A DNA stretch of 64,000 nt from Oceanospirillales bacterium (GCA_018223185.1 JAAEYW010000004.1:62001-126000); one strand, 5' to 3'. Shown: positions 9,365-20,018, counted from the stretch's first letter. The notes: generated from the sequence alone by a model not told the origin. Program-made: numbers and translations.

Positions 9365-10222
9365 TCAGTTCAGTTCTCTATGTCTAATCTGGACATTATC
9401 CATAGTTGTCCGGAAATGGCTAGTCAGACGTTCACTGAGAAACACAGAGCGGTGCTGGCCTCCGGTACAGCCGATGCCAATGGTGATATAGCTACGGTTA
9501 TTCTTTTCAAACAGAGGCAGCCATTTTTCAATAAAACGGGTTATATCTGCCAGCATCTCCTGAACTTCAGGCTGCTGCTCGAGAAACTCAATGACAGGCT
9601 GCTCCTGACCGGTATATCCCCGCAGTTCGGGGACCCAGTATGGGTTTGGCAGGCAGCGAACATCAAAGGTGAAATCAACGTCCAGTGGTATGCCATGTTT
9701 ATAACCGAACGATTCAAACTGCAGTGACAGCTCCTGTTCCTGGCGTCGGGCAATTCTCAGCTTGATACTGTCTCTCAGTTCATAGAGCGAAAGGCGGGTT
9801 GTATCAATACGGATAGTGGCCAGGTCTGAGACAGGTTCCAGTAATTGTTTTTCGAAGCTGATTGCCTGCTGCAGACCCTGAGAGTCATCGGACAGCGGAT
9901 GTTTTCTGCGGGTGGCGCTATAGCGTTGCAGTAGGGTCGTTTCTGAACTGTCGAGATAGAGAACCTCGCAGTCAAGCCCTCCGGTTTCACGCAGACGTTT
10001 AAAAATCTCAGGAAATAGTTTCAGATTACTGTGCTGATTGCGGGCGTCGATGCTGACAGCAAGCTTGTTTGGATGATCCGGGTCACGGAGAATCTGATTC
10101 ACCAGATCAGGCAGAAGCGTTGCCGGGAGGTTATCAATACAGTAAAAACCGACATCTTCCAGTGCCTGCAGGGCTGTCGATTTACCTGAACCGGAACGTC
10201 CACTGATGATAATCAGCTTCAT
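9365..10222 (-). CDS. rapZ: RNase adapter / nucleotide-binding protein RapZ
   Basis: P-loop protein of 285 residues. In E. coli, RapZ guides RNase E to the GlmZ small RNA and so tunes glucosamine-6-phosphate synthesis. The Walker A motif GRSGSGKS is at residues 8-15. The C-terminal domain shows the family motif YITIGIGCTGGQHRSVFL. The gene lies between ptsN and ptsO, the standard position, with short gaps implying one transcript. Confidence 0.95.
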   Translation of the reverse strand: MKLIIISGRSGSGKSTALQALEDVGFYCIDNLPATLLPDLVNQILRDPDHPNKLAVSIDARNQHSNLKLFPEIFKRLRETGGLDCEVLYLDSSETTLLQRYSATRRKHPLSDDSQGLQQAISFEKQLLEPVSDLATIRIDTTRLSLYELRDSIKLRIARRQEQELSLQFESFGYKHGIPLDVDFTFDVRCLPNPYWVPELRGYTGQEQPVIEFLEQQPEVQEMLADITRFIEKWLPLFEKNNRSYITIGIGCTGGQHRSVFLSERLTSHFRTTMDNVQIRHRELN

Positions 10223-10227
10223 CTGAT

Positions 10228-10686
10228 CTATTCCTGACTTGATTCAGTCATTGCTGCATAAAGCGTTTCTGCAGAGGTGGCGTTGCGAAGTTTTTCGCGG
10301 ACACTGGCCTGACTGAATAGCTCGGCGAGGCTGGCCAGAGTCTGCAGGTGCTGATCACACGCCTCTGAGGGCACTAGCAGAACAAACAGCAGGTCGACCG
10401 GTTTGCCATCAACCGCATCAAAGTCGATCGGTTCGATGAGCTGAATCAGCAGCGCAGTAGCCTGTTGACACTCATCAAGGCGACAGTGAGGAATTGCCAC
10501 GCCATCACCGATACCTGTGCTGCCCAGTCTCTCCCGGCCTAGCAGGCCTGCGAATATGGTTTCAGCTTCAAGTCCCGGATGCTGTTCAGCGATGTGCTGG
10601 CTGGCAATTTCTAGGATTCGTTTTTTGCTTCCTCCCTCCAGGGCACAGAGTGCTCCGGAGGGCGCTAATAATTTGGAAATTAGCAT
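10228..10686 (-). CDS. ptsN: PTS EIIA-Ntr regulatory protein PtsN
   Basis: EIIA domain of the nitrogen phosphotransferase system, 152 residues. It does not transport sugar; its phosphorylation state regulates potassium, nitrogen and envelope functions. The phosphorylated histidine lies in GDGVAIPHCRLDE. The gene ends 5 bases upstream of rapZ and starts 10 bases downstream of hpf, inside the rpoN operon. Confidence 0.95.
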   Translation of the reverse strand: MLISKLLAPSGALCALEGGSKKRILEIASQHIAEQHPGLEAETIFAGLLGRERLGSTGIGDGVAIPHCRLDECQQATALLIQLIEPIDFDAVDGKPVDLLFVLLVPSEACDQHLQTLASLAELFSQASVREKLRNATSAETLYAAMTESSQE

Positions 10687-10696
10687 CGTCTGATAA

Positions 10697-10987
10697 TTAC
10701 TTGTGAGTTTTCATCTTTTCTTTATGTTTGATGATCTGACGGTCAAGCTTATCAATCAGGCCATCAATCGCGGCGTACATATCTTCCTGCTCATCGGATG
10801 CGAACAGCTGTCCTCCGGCTACGTGTACATCACCTTCCGCTTTCTGGCGAGTTTTCTCTACGCTTAAAGTTACCTGTGCATTGGTGATGTTGTCGAAGTG
10901 ACGCTCAAGCTTCTCAAATTTGCTCTGAACATAGTCGTTCAGGGAATCAGTCAGTTCAACGTGGTGACCCGTAATATTGATCTGCAT
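10697..10987 (-). CDS. hpf: Ribosome hibernation promoting factor, short form
   Basis: The 96-residue short HPF/YfiA family protein binds the 30S decoding centre and promotes 100S dimers in stationary phase. MQINITGHHVELTDSLNDYV is the conserved N-terminus, and a lysine-rich tail ends the protein. There is no long-HPF C-terminal dimerisation domain, as is usual in gammaproteobacteria with RMF. It lies immediately downstream of rpoN. Confidence 0.95.
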   Translation of the reverse strand: MQINITGHHVELTDSLNDYVQSKFEKLERHFDNITNAQVTLSVEKTRQKAEGDVHVAGGQLFASDEQEDMYAAIDGLIDKLDRQIIKHKEKMKTHK

Positions 10988-11046
10988 GGTAATCTCCTAG
11001 TGTTTTTGTGCCGGGGCTATGCCCGGTTCCCGTGAATATAAAATCA

Positions 11047-12558
11047 TTAAACCAGACGCTTGCGTTCATTAGAAGGAGGAATGCTAAGCGATTCGCGGTA
11101 TTTTGCAATGGTTCTTCGTGCAACGTTGATACCCTGGTCCTCGAGGAGCTGGGCAATCTTGTTGTCACTTAAGGGTTTAACAGGATTTTCGGCACTCACA
11201 AGTTTTTTGATCAGTGCCCTGATTGCGGTGGATGAACAGGTTCCGCCATTAACCGTTGTTACATGGCTGGAGAAGAAATACTTCAGCTCAAAAATACCTC
11301 TGGGGGTATGCATATATTTTTGTGTGGTGACCCGGGAGATTGTTGACTCATGCATCTCAACAGCCTCGGCGATATCGTGCAGAACCATCGGCCGCATTGC
11401 TTCTTCACCATGTTCCAGAAAGCCTTCCTGTCGAATGACAATTTCCCGGGCAACCTTCATCAGGGTGTCGTTACGGCTCAACAGACTTTTGATAAACCAG
11501 CGTGCTTCCTGCAGGTGGTTTTTCAGATAGGTATTGTCCGGGCTGTTGTCGGCGCGTCGGATCAGGTCAGCGTAGCTATCATTGATGCGCAGTTTGGGGG
11601 CGACTTCCGGGTTAAGACTGACCTGCCAGATTCCCTTTTCTTTGTAGACCAGAACATCGGGAATAACATACTCCGACTGCGAGCTGGTAATCATTGAGCC
11701 TGGTTTGGGGTTCAGTGTCCGGATCAGGTTGATTGCCTGCAGCAGCTGCGGCTCACGAATCCGGGCTTTACGCATCAGCTGCTTATAATCATGACTTCCC
11801 AGCAGATGGATATACTGAGTGACTATCTTCAGGGCTTCCGTCCGGTATTCTGTTTCTTCGGGGAGCTGTTGTAACTGAATTGCGAGGCACTCACTCAGAT
11901 CCCGCGCGGCAACGCCTGGAGGATCAAATTGTTGAATCCGGCGCAATACAGCTTCAATCTCATCCAGCTCGATACTGCTGAGCTGCTCGTCATCCTGGCT
12001 GTTGAAGTATTCAAGAATCGAGTCCAGCTCGACGGTCAGGTAACCGTCGACATCAATACCGTCGATGAGATTGGTAGCAATCAGCTGGTCCACGTGGCTC
12101 ATTGGTGTCAGGTTTAGCTGCCAGTTGAGGTGGTCCTGCAGGGTTTCATCGGCAGTATCATTCGATTCCATCTCCATATCAGAAAAGTCATGAGAGGATG
12201 ATGAGGAGCCGGATGCGGTCTGGAAGGTGTCTTCCCAGTTGCTGTCAGTTGAAAGTTCATTGGGAATATCGTCGTTCCAGTCGCTGTCAGTAGCCTGGAT
12301 CTCTTCTGATTCGGCCGTTTTTGCTGTAGCGGATATCGACTCATGGTTACTGATTTCAGAATCTGCTGCATCCTGCTCAGCGCTGCTGTCAGATGTATTC
12401 TCGTCTTCACTGACTTCCAGCATGGGGTTGGATTCAAGCGCTTCCTGTATCTCCTGTTGCAGATCAAGCGTAGATAGCTGCAGTAAACGTATCGCCTGCT
12501 GCAGTTGTGGAGTCATGGTCAGATGCTGACCCATTTTTAGTTGTAACGCTTGTTTCAT
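11047..12558 (-). CDS. rpoN: RNA polymerase sigma-54 factor
   Basis: Sigma-54 directs transcription of nitrogen, motility and other activator-dependent genes. The 503 residues show region I at the N-terminus ([21 protein letters not shown]), a long acidic Ser/Glu/Asp-rich region II (about residues 50-130), the core-binding domain, the helix-turn-helix region, and the C-terminal RpoN box [10 protein letters not shown]. It follows lptB at a short distance, so it probably shares the LPS-transport transcript and also has internal promoters. Confidence 0.96.
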   Translation of the reverse strand: MKQALQLKMGQHLTMTPQLQQAIRLLQLSTLDLQQEIQEALESNPMLEVSEDENTSDSSAEQDAADSEISNHESISATAKTAESEEIQATDSDWNDDIPNELSTDSNWEDTFQTASGSSSSSHDFSDMEMESNDTADETLQDHLNWQLNLTPMSHVDQLIATNLIDGIDVDGYLTVELDSILEYFNSQDDEQLSSIELDEIEAVLRRIQQFDPPGVAARDLSECLAIQLQQLPEETEYRTEALKIVTQYIHLLGSHDYKQLMRKARIREPQLLQAINLIRTLNPKPGSMITSSQSEYVIPDVLVYKEKGIWQVSLNPEVAPKLRINDSYADLIRRADNSPDNTYLKNHLQEARWFIKSLLSRNDTLMKVAREIVIRQEGFLEHGEEAMRPMVLHDIAEAVEMHESTISRVTTQKYMHTPRGIFELKYFFSSHVTTVNGGTCSSTAIRALIKKLVSAENPVKPLSDNKIAQLLEDQGINVARRTIAKYRESLSIPPSNERKRLV

Positions 12559-12578
12559 AGAGAGTCGCTTTTTACCTG

Positions 12579-13304
12579 TTACAGCCTGAATTGCTCACCC
12601 AGATAGGCTTCCCTGACCTGCTGGTTTGCAAGTATATCCTCTGGCGTTCCTTCGGCAAGAATATAACCTTCACTAACTATGTATGCATGTTCGCAGATAT
12701 CCAGTGTTTCGCGAACGTTGTGATCGGTGATCAGTACTCCGATTCCCTTGTTTTGCAGATGCTTGACGGTTTGCTTTATATCACTGACGGAGATCGGATC
12801 GACACCGGCAAATGGTTCATCCAGCAGAATAAATGTTGGCTCTGTTGCCAGTGCCCGGGCTATCTCTACGCGGCGTCGTTCTCCGCCGGACAGACTCATG
12901 CCAAGGCTTTTGCTCAGATGAGTGATATGAAACTCCTCCAGCAGTTCTTCCATTTTTTGTTTGCGCTGTTGACGGTTCAGCTCTTTGCGGGTTTCCAGAA
13001 TCGCCATCAGGTTGTCATGAACGCTGAGTTTGCGGAAGATTGATGCTTCCTGTGGCAGGTATCCAATCCCTTTTCGGGCTCTGCCGTGCATTGGTTCCCG
13101 GGTCAGATCCTGGTGATCAATTTTGATCCGTCCCTGATCAGCATCGACCAGCCCCACAATCATGTAAAAGCAGGTGGTTTTGCCTGCCCCGTTGGGGCCC
13201 AGTAACCCCACAATCTGACCGCTGTCGACACTCATGGATACATCTTTTACAACCGCGCGGCCTTTATAGCTTTTTGCCAGATTCAGTGCTTCTAAACGAC
13301 TCAT
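12579..13304 (-). CDS. lptB: LPS export ABC transporter ATPase LptB
   Basis: Cytoplasmic ATPase of the LptB2FGC machine that extracts lipopolysaccharide from the inner membrane. Walker A is GPNGAGKT (residues 36-43), the signature motif is [15 protein letters not shown], and the Walker B segment is [13 protein letters not shown]. At 241 residues it has the normal length. Its ATG overlaps the lptA stop by one base, indicating coupled translation. Confidence 0.97.
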   Translation of the reverse strand: MSRLEALNLAKSYKGRAVVKDVSMSVDSGQIVGLLGPNGAGKTTCFYMIVGLVDADQGRIKIDHQDLTREPMHGRARKGIGYLPQEASIFRKLSVHDNLMAILETRKELNRQQRKQKMEELLEEFHITHLSKSLGMSLSGGERRRVEIARALATEPTFILLDEPFAGVDPISVSDIKQTVKHLQNKGIGVLITDHNVRETLDICEHAYIVSEGYILAEGTPEDILANQQVREAYLGEQFRL

Positions 13305-13873
13305 TAGTTGTTGAGTTCCCCGGGAGTCGCGTCAGAAACCGGTTTTTCTTTGTTAACAGGAGGCTCTTGCTCAGCCGCTTTTGGCTGGATAATCATCTGA
13401 ACCCGCTGTCCGTTATCACTCTTATCACTAAAGGCATTGACTGTGTTTTTATTCATATCATAAATAATCCGATTGCCGCTGAAGCTGTCGCTGCCCTGAG
13501 AAACTTTAGCCTGGCCCGTTATTTCCAGCTCTTTGGTACGAATATTGTAATCCAGAACCTCCCCGTATGCATGAGTTACTTCTTTATTGGCGGCGGGGCG
13601 CTGCTGGAACTCAGCCGGACGGCCTTTGGCAATGATGGTGGTGATGGATTTGCCTGTTTGTCTCAGTTCAATGCTATCGCCGGTAACTTTCATACTACCC
13701 TGGGTTAACAGAACATCGCCTTTATACAGCGTAATGCCGGTCTGGTCATTGCGGGTCGCGCTGTCAGCAGTGATGTGAATCGCCTGGCGGGCGTCTTCCG
13801 GAAGAGCCATCACCAGAGGATGCCAGCTTATCAGCATTGCGCATAATACTTTTGTCATGCTGTTAATCAACAT
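13304..13873 (-). CDS. lptA: LPS transport periplasmic protein LptA
   Basis: Periplasmic OstA/LptA beta-jellyroll bridge that carries LPS from LptC to LptDE. The 189 residues begin with a signal peptide ([17 protein letters not shown]) ahead of the OstA core ([32 protein letters not shown]). The tail is low-complexity and charged. The start overlaps the 3' end of lptC by 11 bases, and the stop overlaps lptB by one base. Confidence 0.94.
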   Translation of the reverse strand: MLINSMTKVLCAMLISWHPLVMALPEDARQAIHITADSATRNDQTGITLYKGDVLLTQGSMKVTGDSIELRQTGKSITTIIAKGRPAEFQQRPAANKEVTHAYGEVLDYNIRTKELEITGQAKVSQGSDSFSGNRIIYDMNKNTVNAFSDKSDNGQRVQMIIQPKAAEQEPPVNKEKPVSDATPGELNN

Positions 13874-14432
13874 TATACACTCCGGTTACTTCGGACAGGA
13901 GATTAAGAATGCCACTGTCGGTGTCTATTGTCATGCCAACACCCGTGGTTGTGCCTGAACTGTTTGAGATGATTACCCGTTCATCTGTCCGCGCCAGGCT
14001 CTGTCGGGGCAGTATCGTTAATGACTCTGTCCGCAGGGTGGTTGCTATAGTAGTGTCGGCGTTATCCTGAAATAAAACCTGCCCATCGAGAATGACTTCA
14101 TCATCGCTGTCGCTGATAACGCCTTTCAGACTGCTGACTGTGCGGCTTGGCTGCTGAGCGTTGTAAATCTGCATTTCGGGGTTTGTTACGACGGTTTGCT
14201 GCAGTCCGGGCTGGTGTTCCAGCTGAGTTGAACTGAGTTGCTGTTTCAGCATGCCAGTGTTGTCGAAGTCTCTTATCTGGCCATTTACAATATAGTAATC
14301 TGCCAGCTGGTAGGCTGGGTTTGGTTCCTCTCTGATCCGGTCCGGGCGGCGCTCGCTATCCATCCCCAGATAAATCACTGTGGGTATCAGAATAGCTGCT
14401 GCTGCTGCCAGTCGCGCGCGTCCGGTCAGCAT
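13863..14432 (-). CDS. lptC: LPS export complex protein LptC
   Basis: Bitopic inner-membrane component that receives LPS from LptBFG and hands it to LptA. One N-terminal membrane helix (LAAAAAILIPTVIYLGM) precedes a periplasmic DUF1239 domain with PAYQLADYYIVNGQIRDFDN. It has 189 residues. It is tightly packed between kdsC (adjacent) and lptA (overlapping). Confidence 0.92.
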   Translation of the reverse strand: MLTGRARLAAAAAILIPTVIYLGMDSERRPDRIREEPNPAYQLADYYIVNGQIRDFDNTGMLKQQLSSTQLEHQPGLQQTVVTNPEMQIYNAQQPSRTVSSLKGVISDSDDEVILDGQVLFQDNADTTIATTLRTESLTILPRQSLARTDERVIISNSSGTTTGVGMTIDTDSGILNLLSEVTGVYNVD

Positions 14433-14993
14433 TCAGAGGTACTCGTTATAGAGGGCTTCAAGCTTGCCCTGGCCTGCCAGAATGATTTCACAAAACTCCC
14501 GTCCGGCACCATTGCCTGCGGTGCGGCTGGTGCGCCAGTCTGCATGTGTTGCAACGAACTGATGCCCTCCGTTAACGGTGGCTCCGAATGCAACGGCGCG
14601 TATGGCGGCGAGGTCAGGCAGATCATCACCGATATAGGCTGTCTCATCTGCTTTGAGTCCGGTGTCCCGCCAGAGTTCCTGCAGGGCGATGAGTTTATCT
14701 TCACGTCCCTGATAGAGGTGGTCGATACCCAGTGCTTCAGCGCGTCGCTCAACCTGAGGCGAGCGACGCCCGGTAATGATTGCTGTTTTGATTCCTGACT
14801 GAGCGAGCAATTTGATGCCGAGTCCGTCAAGAGTGTTGAAGTTTTTGACTTCACTACCGTCAGCCAGAAAGTTCAGCTTGCCGTCGGTAAGTACACCGTC
14901 GACATCGAACACTGCCAGCTTTACCTGTTTAAGTCTGTTTACCAGTGCTTCGCTCAGCCCCTGTGTTAACGTCTCAGTGAAAACTGCAGTCAT
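14433..14993 (-). CDS. kdsC: KDO-8-phosphate phosphatase KdsC
   Basis: HAD-superfamily phosphatase that converts KDO 8-phosphate to KDO for the LPS inner core. The nucleophile motif FDVDGVLTDG has D30 and D32. TGRRSPQVERRAEALGI and YIGDDLPDL are the later HAD motifs. The 186-residue length fits the C0-type KdsC tetramer. It overlaps kdsD by one base and abuts lptC, tying sugar synthesis to LPS export. Confidence 0.95.
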   Translation of the reverse strand: MTAVFTETLTQGLSEALVNRLKQVKLAVFDVDGVLTDGKLNFLADGSEVKNFNTLDGLGIKLLAQSGIKTAIITGRRSPQVERRAEALGIDHLYQGREDKLIALQELWRDTGLKADETAYIGDDLPDLAAIRAVAFGATVNGGHQFVATHADWRTSRTAGNGAGREFCEIILAGQGKLEALYNEYL

Positions 14994-15967
14994 CAGATGA
15001 CTCCCGCTTTGAGCATGTCGTGCATGTTCAGTGCACCCACAGGGTGATTTTCGGCATCCAGAACGATCAGTGCGTTGATCTGTTTGTCTTGCATGATCTG
15101 TAGTGCCTCTGCTGCCAGAATATCACTGGTTACAGTGGTGCACCGGGTAGTCATCACCTCAGTAATCGGGGTGTTTTTCATGTCTACGTCATGATCAAGG
15201 GTACGGCGCAGATCTCCGTCGGTGAAGATTCCTTGCAGAATACCGTCCGGGTTTATGACTGTGGTCATTCCCAGGCGTTTACGGGTGACTTCCATCAGGG
15301 CTTCATAGAGCATGGTTGAGTCACTGACCTTTGGAACATCATCACCGCTGTGCATGATATCCGAGACTTTCAGCAGCAGGCGCCGACCCAGACTGCCGCC
15401 CGGATGTGAAAAAGCAAAATCTTCAGCGCTGAAACCACGGGCTTCCAGCAGGGCGATGGCCAGTGCGTCACCGATTACCAGTGTTGCTGTCGTGCTGGAA
15501 GTTGGGGCCAGTCCCAGAGGGCAGGCTTCCTGGCTAATGGTAACATTCAGATTGGCGTCAGCACTGCGTGAAAGTGTGGATTGCGGATTGCCGGTAATGC
15601 TGATCAGCGGTGCTTTCATCCGTTTGATCAGTGGCAGGATCGCAAGCACTTCATTGGTTTCCCCTGAGTTCGATAGCGCAATAACAACATCAGACCGGGT
15701 GATCATACCCAGATCGCCATGGCTGGCTTCACCCGGGTGGACAAAGAAGGACGGGGTGCCGGTAGAGGCAAGTGTGGCAGCGATTTTATTACCGATATGA
15801 CCGCTTTTACCCATTCCGGTAACAATGACACGGCCTTTACACTCCAGCGCCAGTTTACAGGCTTTTTCAAAGTCAGCATCGAGGTAGGTGAGCAGGTCAT
15901 TTACAGCATCCCGCTCCATCTCAATTGTACGTCTGGCGGATGCTAGAAAGTCCAGTTCGTTATTCAT
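14993..15967 (-). CDS. kdsD: Arabinose-5-phosphate isomerase KdsD
   Basis: Isomerises ribulose 5-phosphate to arabinose 5-phosphate, the first dedicated step to KDO. The 324-residue protein has an N-terminal SIS domain (VIVTGMGKSGHIGNKIAATLASTG; SHGDLGMI) and two C-terminal CBS domains (from about residue 205). It is the promoter-proximal gene of the kdsD-kdsC-lptCAB-rpoN-hpf-ptsN-rapZ-ptsO block. Confidence 0.95.
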   Translation of the reverse strand: MNNELDFLASARRTIEMERDAVNDLLTYLDADFEKACKLALECKGRVIVTGMGKSGHIGNKIAATLASTGTPSFFVHPGEASHGDLGMITRSDVVIALSNSGETNEVLAILPLIKRMKAPLISITGNPQSTLSRSADANLNVTISQEACPLGLAPTSSTTATLVIGDALAIALLEARGFSAEDFAFSHPGGSLGRRLLLKVSDIMHSGDDVPKVSDSTMLYEALMEVTRKRLGMTTVINPDGILQGIFTDGDLRRTLDHDVDMKNTPITEVMTTRCTTVTSDILAAEALQIMQDKQINALIVLDAENHPVGALNMHDMLKAGVI

Positions 15968-16062
15968 AGTTCTGTGGTTACCGCTCTGTGTTCATAGTGC
16001 CTGGTATATTGCACCTGGTTTATAGCACTTTGGGTAAAGCGGGCTGACGCCCAACCCTCTGA

Positions 16063-17016
16063 TTAAGAGTTCATATTGTATAGCAGTGCAAGATAGCCTG
16101 CATAGGCTGCCAACAGTAATCCGCCCTCAAACCGGGAGATCTTTGGCGGACGTTGATATAGCACCAGTGCCGTCAGTAGCAGTGTCAGTCCCAGTGTCAT
16201 CCCATAGTCACGCCAGAAAACAACGGAGTCCAGTGCAATCGGGGCGAGAAGTCCCGGAACGGCCATCACCGCGGCAATATTAAAGATATTTGAGCCGACG
16301 ACATTTCCCAGGGCAATATCGGTGTGGCCTTTCAGCGCGCTGGCAACAGAGGCTGCCAGCTCTGGCAGGCTGGTGCCAATAGCAACGATTGTCAGGCCGA
16401 TAACGAGATCGCTGACGCCAAGGGATAATGCGATCTCTGTCGCACCCCATACCAGAAGCCGGGAGCTGGCAGCCAGTAGAATAAGGCCGGTGATTAACCA
16501 GAAAATGGCGCGGCCGATGGGCAGTTCAGGAATTTCCTCCTCTTCTTCGCTGAGCTCGTCACTTTCGGCGTTACGCTGGAATCGGGTAAACAGGTAGAGG
16601 CAGCCCGCCAGTGACAGGCAGAGGATTATGGCATCTAACTGACCCAGATAGAGATCGTAGAGTACCCCTCCTGCCAGAAGGGTGATCACAAGTAACAGGG
16701 GGATTTCCTGTCTGAGTACTTTTGAACGCACGGGAAGAGGGGCGATCAGTGCCGTTATGCCCAGTACTAAACCTATGTTGGCGATGTTGGATCCCAGCGC
16801 GTTACCCACTGCCAAATCCCCGGCACCGGTGGTGGCTGCCATAATTGAGACCAGGATTTCAGGCGCGGAAGTGCCGAAGGACACAACAGTCAGACCGATC
16901 AGCATGGGCGACATGCCGGCATTTTTAGCGGTTCCTGCGGCGCCGATTACGAAGCGGTCAGCGCTCCAGACAAGAACGATAAAACCTATTAATAAAGCGA
17001 TAATGGGGTATAGCAT
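16063..17016 (-). CDS. Calcium/sodium antiporter, YrbG type
   Basis: Inner-membrane cation exchanger of the CaCA superfamily, 317 residues with about ten helices. The two inverted alpha-repeats are visible: TVVSFGTSAPEILVSI near residue 45 and TIVAIGTSLPELAASV near 210, each followed by a GNxxGSNI(A/F)N motif. An acidic loop (SDELSEEEEEIPELP) separates the halves. Its location between kdsD and the mla operon matches yrbG in E. coli. It is divergent from mlaF, with a 260-base shared upstream region. Confidence 0.93.
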   Translation of the reverse strand: MLYPIIALLIGFIVLVWSADRFVIGAAGTAKNAGMSPMLIGLTVVSFGTSAPEILVSIMAATTGAGDLAVGNALGSNIANIGLVLGITALIAPLPVRSKVLRQEIPLLLVITLLAGGVLYDLYLGQLDAIILCLSLAGCLYLFTRFQRNAESDELSEEEEEIPELPIGRAIFWLITGLILLAASSRLLVWGATEIALSLGVSDLVIGLTIVAIGTSLPELAASVASALKGHTDIALGNVVGSNIFNIAAVMAVPGLLAPIALDSVVFWRDYGMTLGLTLLLTALVLYQRPPKISRFEGGLLLAAYAGYLALLYNMNS

Positions 17017-17276
17017 CGGGTTGTTTGTTCAGCTCAAGTTAAAACGGAGGCCTATTTAATGAATAATCTGATGCATGTGCAAGCGCTAGTGGCAGCTGTC
17101 GCTGATTTTATTCAAGTTTGATAGCAAGAGTGGTATAGTCTGCACGCTTTTTTTTATGGAAATACGGCGGCTCAGGGCCAGTTATATTCTGTCAAATGGT
17201 TTCAGATTTTGTCGGAAGGGGGTTAGCCTCAATTAACCTGGAACTTTTTGCCGTCCTTATTTGAGTCATCGTTACT

Positions 17277-18101
17277 ATGGATTTTTTTGACGATATCATA
17301 ATTGATATCAAACAGCTTACCTTTAGCAGGGGCGATCGGTATATCTGTAAAAATATAGATATACGTATTCCCCGGGGTAAAGTGACGGCGATCATGGGCC
17401 CCAGTGGTACCGGTAAAACCACACTGCTTAAGCTGATCGGCGGGCAACTGAAGCCTGATTCAGGTTCTATTCTGCTGGATGGTGATGATATTCCCCGCCT
17501 GAGTCGCTCAGAGCTATTCGATGTGCGTGAAAAAATGGGAATGTTGTTTCAGAGCGGTGCGCTGTTTACGGACATGACCGTATTTGAGAATGTGGCTTTT
17601 CCGCTACGTGTGCATACCAAACTGCCGCAGGATATGATCCGCGATATTGTATTAATGAAACTTCAGGCGGTTGGTTTGCGCGGTGCAGCAGAGCTGATGC
17701 CCAGTGAGCTTTCCGGGGGTATGGGACGTCGCGTAGCCCTGGCCCGGGCGATTGTGCTTGACCCTGCACTAGTGATGTATGATGAACCCTTCACCGGGCA
17801 GGATCCTATCGCTATGGGAGTGCTGGTTAACCTGATCAAAAAACTTAATCAGGCACTGGGACACACCAGTATTATTGTTTCTCATGATATCAAGGAAACG
17901 CTCAGTATTGCTGACTATATCTACATTATTGCGGATGCTGACGTGATTGCACATGGCACGCCTGAAGAGCTTCAGCAGAATGATTCTGAGCAGGTACGAC
18001 AGTTTATGTGTGGATTGCCGGATGGTCCTGTGCCGTTCCATTTCCCGGCAAACGACTATGAAACTCAACTGATGGGGGGCGTTGATGGAAGCGGTAATTA
18101 A
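17277..18101 (+). CDS. mlaF: Phospholipid ABC transporter ATPase MlaF
   Basis: ATPase of the MlaFEDB complex, which keeps phospholipids out of the outer leaflet of the outer membrane. Walker A is GPSGTGKT (41-48), the signature is [15 protein letters not shown], and the Walker B segment is [14 protein letters not shown]. It has 274 residues. ATG 17277 is the first good start, and no strong ribosome binding site was seen. The stop overlaps the start of mlaE. Confidence 0.95.
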   Translation: MDFFDDIIIDIKQLTFSRGDRYICKNIDIRIPRGKVTAIMGPSGTGKTTLLKLIGGQLKPDSGSILLDGDDIPRLSRSELFDVREKMGMLFQSGALFTDMTVFENVAFPLRVHTKLPQDMIRDIVLMKLQAVGLRGAAELMPSELSGGMGRRVALARAIVLDPALVMYDEPFTGQDPIAMGVLVNLIKKLNQALGHTSIIVSHDIKETLSIADYIYIIADADVIAHGTPEELQQNDSEQVRQFMCGLPDGPVPFHFPANDYETQLMGGVDGSGN

Positions 18102-18876
18102 TAATCTGATCTTTCTGGGCCGTATTGCGATCGACAGAGTGTCCGCCATTGGACGTTCCGGCATGATTCTCATGCATGCGATCATAGCCAGGCCTGATCC
18201 GCTGACCTCTTTTCCGCTGCTGATACGTCAACTGTACTCGGTGGGTGTGCTTTCAATGATCATTATCATTGTGTCCGGTTTGTTTATCGGGATGGTGCTG
18301 GCCTTACAGGGGTATAATATTCTGGTCGATTACGGCACGGAGCAGGCGGTAGGGCAGATGGTTGCGCTAAGTCTGGTGCGGGAGCTGGCTCCGGTGGTAA
18401 CCGCGTTGTTATTCGCGGGTCGTGCCGGGTCAGCACTGACAGCTGAGATTGGTCTGATGAAGGCGACTGAACAGCTCTCCGGTATGGAGATGATCGGTGT
18501 GGATCCGCTGAGACGAATTATAGCGCCGCGTTTCTGGGCTGGATTTATCAGCCTGCCGATTCTTACCATGATCTTTAGTGCTGTGGGTATCTGGGGTGGA
18601 TTGCTGGTAGGTGTGGAGTGGCTGGGGATCTATGAAGGATCTTTCTGGTCGAATATGCAGAATTCAGTCGATTTTTTTGATGATATTGGTAACGGCTTGA
18701 TTAAGTCTCTGGTGTTTGGTCTGGTGGTGACCTGGGTTGCCGTCTTTCAGGGATATGATTCAGTGCCGACCTCTGAAGGTATTAGTCAGGCAACCACAAA
18801 AACTGTTGTCTACTCATCCCTTGCAATCCTTGGACTGGACTTTATTTTGACCGCTTTGATGTTTGGAGATTTGTAA
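18085..18876 (+). CDS. mlaE: Phospholipid ABC transporter permease MlaE
   Basis: Permease subunit of the Mla transporter, 263 residues, five to six membrane helices. Family segments include [37 protein letters not shown] and [15 protein letters not shown] placed the start at ATG 18085, behind a run of G residues; TTG 18082 directly before it is the alternative. It overlaps the end of mlaF, so translation is likely coupled. Confidence 0.95.
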   Translation: MEAVINNLIFLGRIAIDRVSAIGRSGMILMHAIIARPDPLTSFPLLIRQLYSVGVLSMIIIIVSGLFIGMVLALQGYNILVDYGTEQAVGQMVALSLVRELAPVVTALLFAGRAGSALTAEIGLMKATEQLSGMEMIGVDPLRRIIAPRFWAGFISLPILTMIFSAVGIWGGLLVGVEWLGIYEGSFWSNMQNSVDFFDDIGNGLIKSLVFGLVVTWVAVFQGYDSVPTSEGISQATTKTVVYSSLAILGLDFILTALMFGDL

Positions 18877-18879
18877 CAG

Positions 18880-19341
18880 ATGCGAAACCGTGGAATTGAG
18901 TTGGGCGTCGGTATCTTTATGTTGGCGGGGGCTATTGCTCTTACCGTGCTGGCGATAAATGTGAGTGGTCTGAGCCTGGCTGAGCAACAGGGCTCGTATA
19001 AGATATATGCCCGGTTTGAAAATGTGGGGGGGCTGACTGCCCGCTCTAAAGTGACAATGTCCGGCGTCGCTATCGGAAAAGTGAGCAGTATCACTATCGA
19101 CCGTAAAAAACTGATGGCTTTGGTCGAGATGGAGATTAACGAGGATGTGAACTACCTGACATCTGATAGTTCGGCTTCTATTCTGACAGCTGGCTTGCTG
19201 GGCGAAAAGTATATTGGTGTCACCACGGGTGCTGCTGATGATGAAATACTTAAAGAGGGTGATTTTATTGAAGATACTCAGTCCTCTCTGGTTCTGGAAG
19301 AGCTGATTGGCAAGTTTCTTTTCAATCAGGCCTCTGAATAA
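18880..19341 (+). CDS. mlaD: Phospholipid-binding MCE protein MlaD
   Basis: Membrane-anchored MCE-domain protein that forms the hexameric lipid channel on MlaE. The 153 residues have one N-terminal helix (IELGVGIFMLAGAIALTVLAINVSG) and one MCE domain with the ARFENVGGLTARSKVTMSGVAIGKV core. The C-terminus (SSLVLEELIGKFLF) is the hydrophobic central helix region. It begins four bases after mlaE. Confidence 0.95.
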   Translation: MRNRGIELGVGIFMLAGAIALTVLAINVSGLSLAEQQGSYKIYARFENVGGLTARSKVTMSGVAIGKVSSITIDRKKLMALVEMEINEDVNYLTSDSSASILTAGLLGEKYIGVTTGAADDEILKEGDFIEDTQSSLVLEELIGKFLFNQASE

Positions 19342-19382
19342 CGTTAATTAGATAGTGTTGTAAGTGTATGGGAATTTTGGAA

Positions 19383-20018
19383 ATGAGATATTTGAGTCGC
19401 TGGTTGGTATTGCTGACCCTGGTTCTGGCTTCGGTTACCGCGAATGCTTCATGGGATGAAGCCCGTAATACTGTGGAGCAGGCGTCCGCTAAAATGATGA
19501 AAGTGCTTGAGGATGAGGCGCTAAAGGCTCCTGAAAAAAGTGAACAACTGATTAGTGAGATTGAAGCAATTCTCAATCCGGTAGTGGATTTTGATTATGT
19601 TTCCAAGCGGGTTATGGGCAAGTACTATAATCGTGTAGATGATAAACAACAGCAGATCTTTTCCAGCGTTTTCAAAGACACTATGGTCCGCACCTATGCG
19701 AAGTCCCTCACCGGCTTTGATATTGTCAGGTATGAAGTAGCGCCTGAAGGACAGCCTAGCCCTGAGGCTGATAAGCAGGTTGTCAGTGTTAATATATTTT
19801 CAGCCAAAGGTGAGCAGTACACTCTGGTTTACTACATGCTGAAGGAAGATAGCGGCTGGAAGCTGGTGAATGTGCTGGTCGATGGTATCAACCTGCGACT
19901 CAACTTCAAAAATCAGTTTTCTGATATGGTATCGCGCACCAATGGCAATGTGGCGCAGGTGATTGCTGACTGGAAAGCGGCCGTGGCTGGCAATGACAGT
20001 AACAGTAAGGACAGCTGA
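19383..20018 (+). CDS. mlaC: Periplasmic phospholipid-binding protein MlaC
   Basis: Shuttle that carries phospholipid between MlaA in the outer membrane and MlaD. From ATG 19383 the product is 211 residues with a compact signal peptide (RWLVLLTLVLASVTANA) and the MlaC/Ttg2D domain (NPVVDFDYVSKRVMGKYY). ATG 19368 would add five residues before the signal peptide and is possible. The stop TGA shares its A with the mlaB start. Confidence 0.93.
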   Translation: MRYLSRWLVLLTLVLASVTANASWDEARNTVEQASAKMMKVLEDEALKAPEKSEQLISEIEAILNPVVDFDYVSKRVMGKYYNRVDDKQQQIFSSVFKDTMVRTYAKSLTGFDIVRYEVAPEGQPSPEADKQVVSVNIFSAKGEQYTLVYYMLKEDSGWKLVNVLVDGINLRLNFKNQFSDMVSRTNGNVAQVIADWKAAVAGNDSNSKDS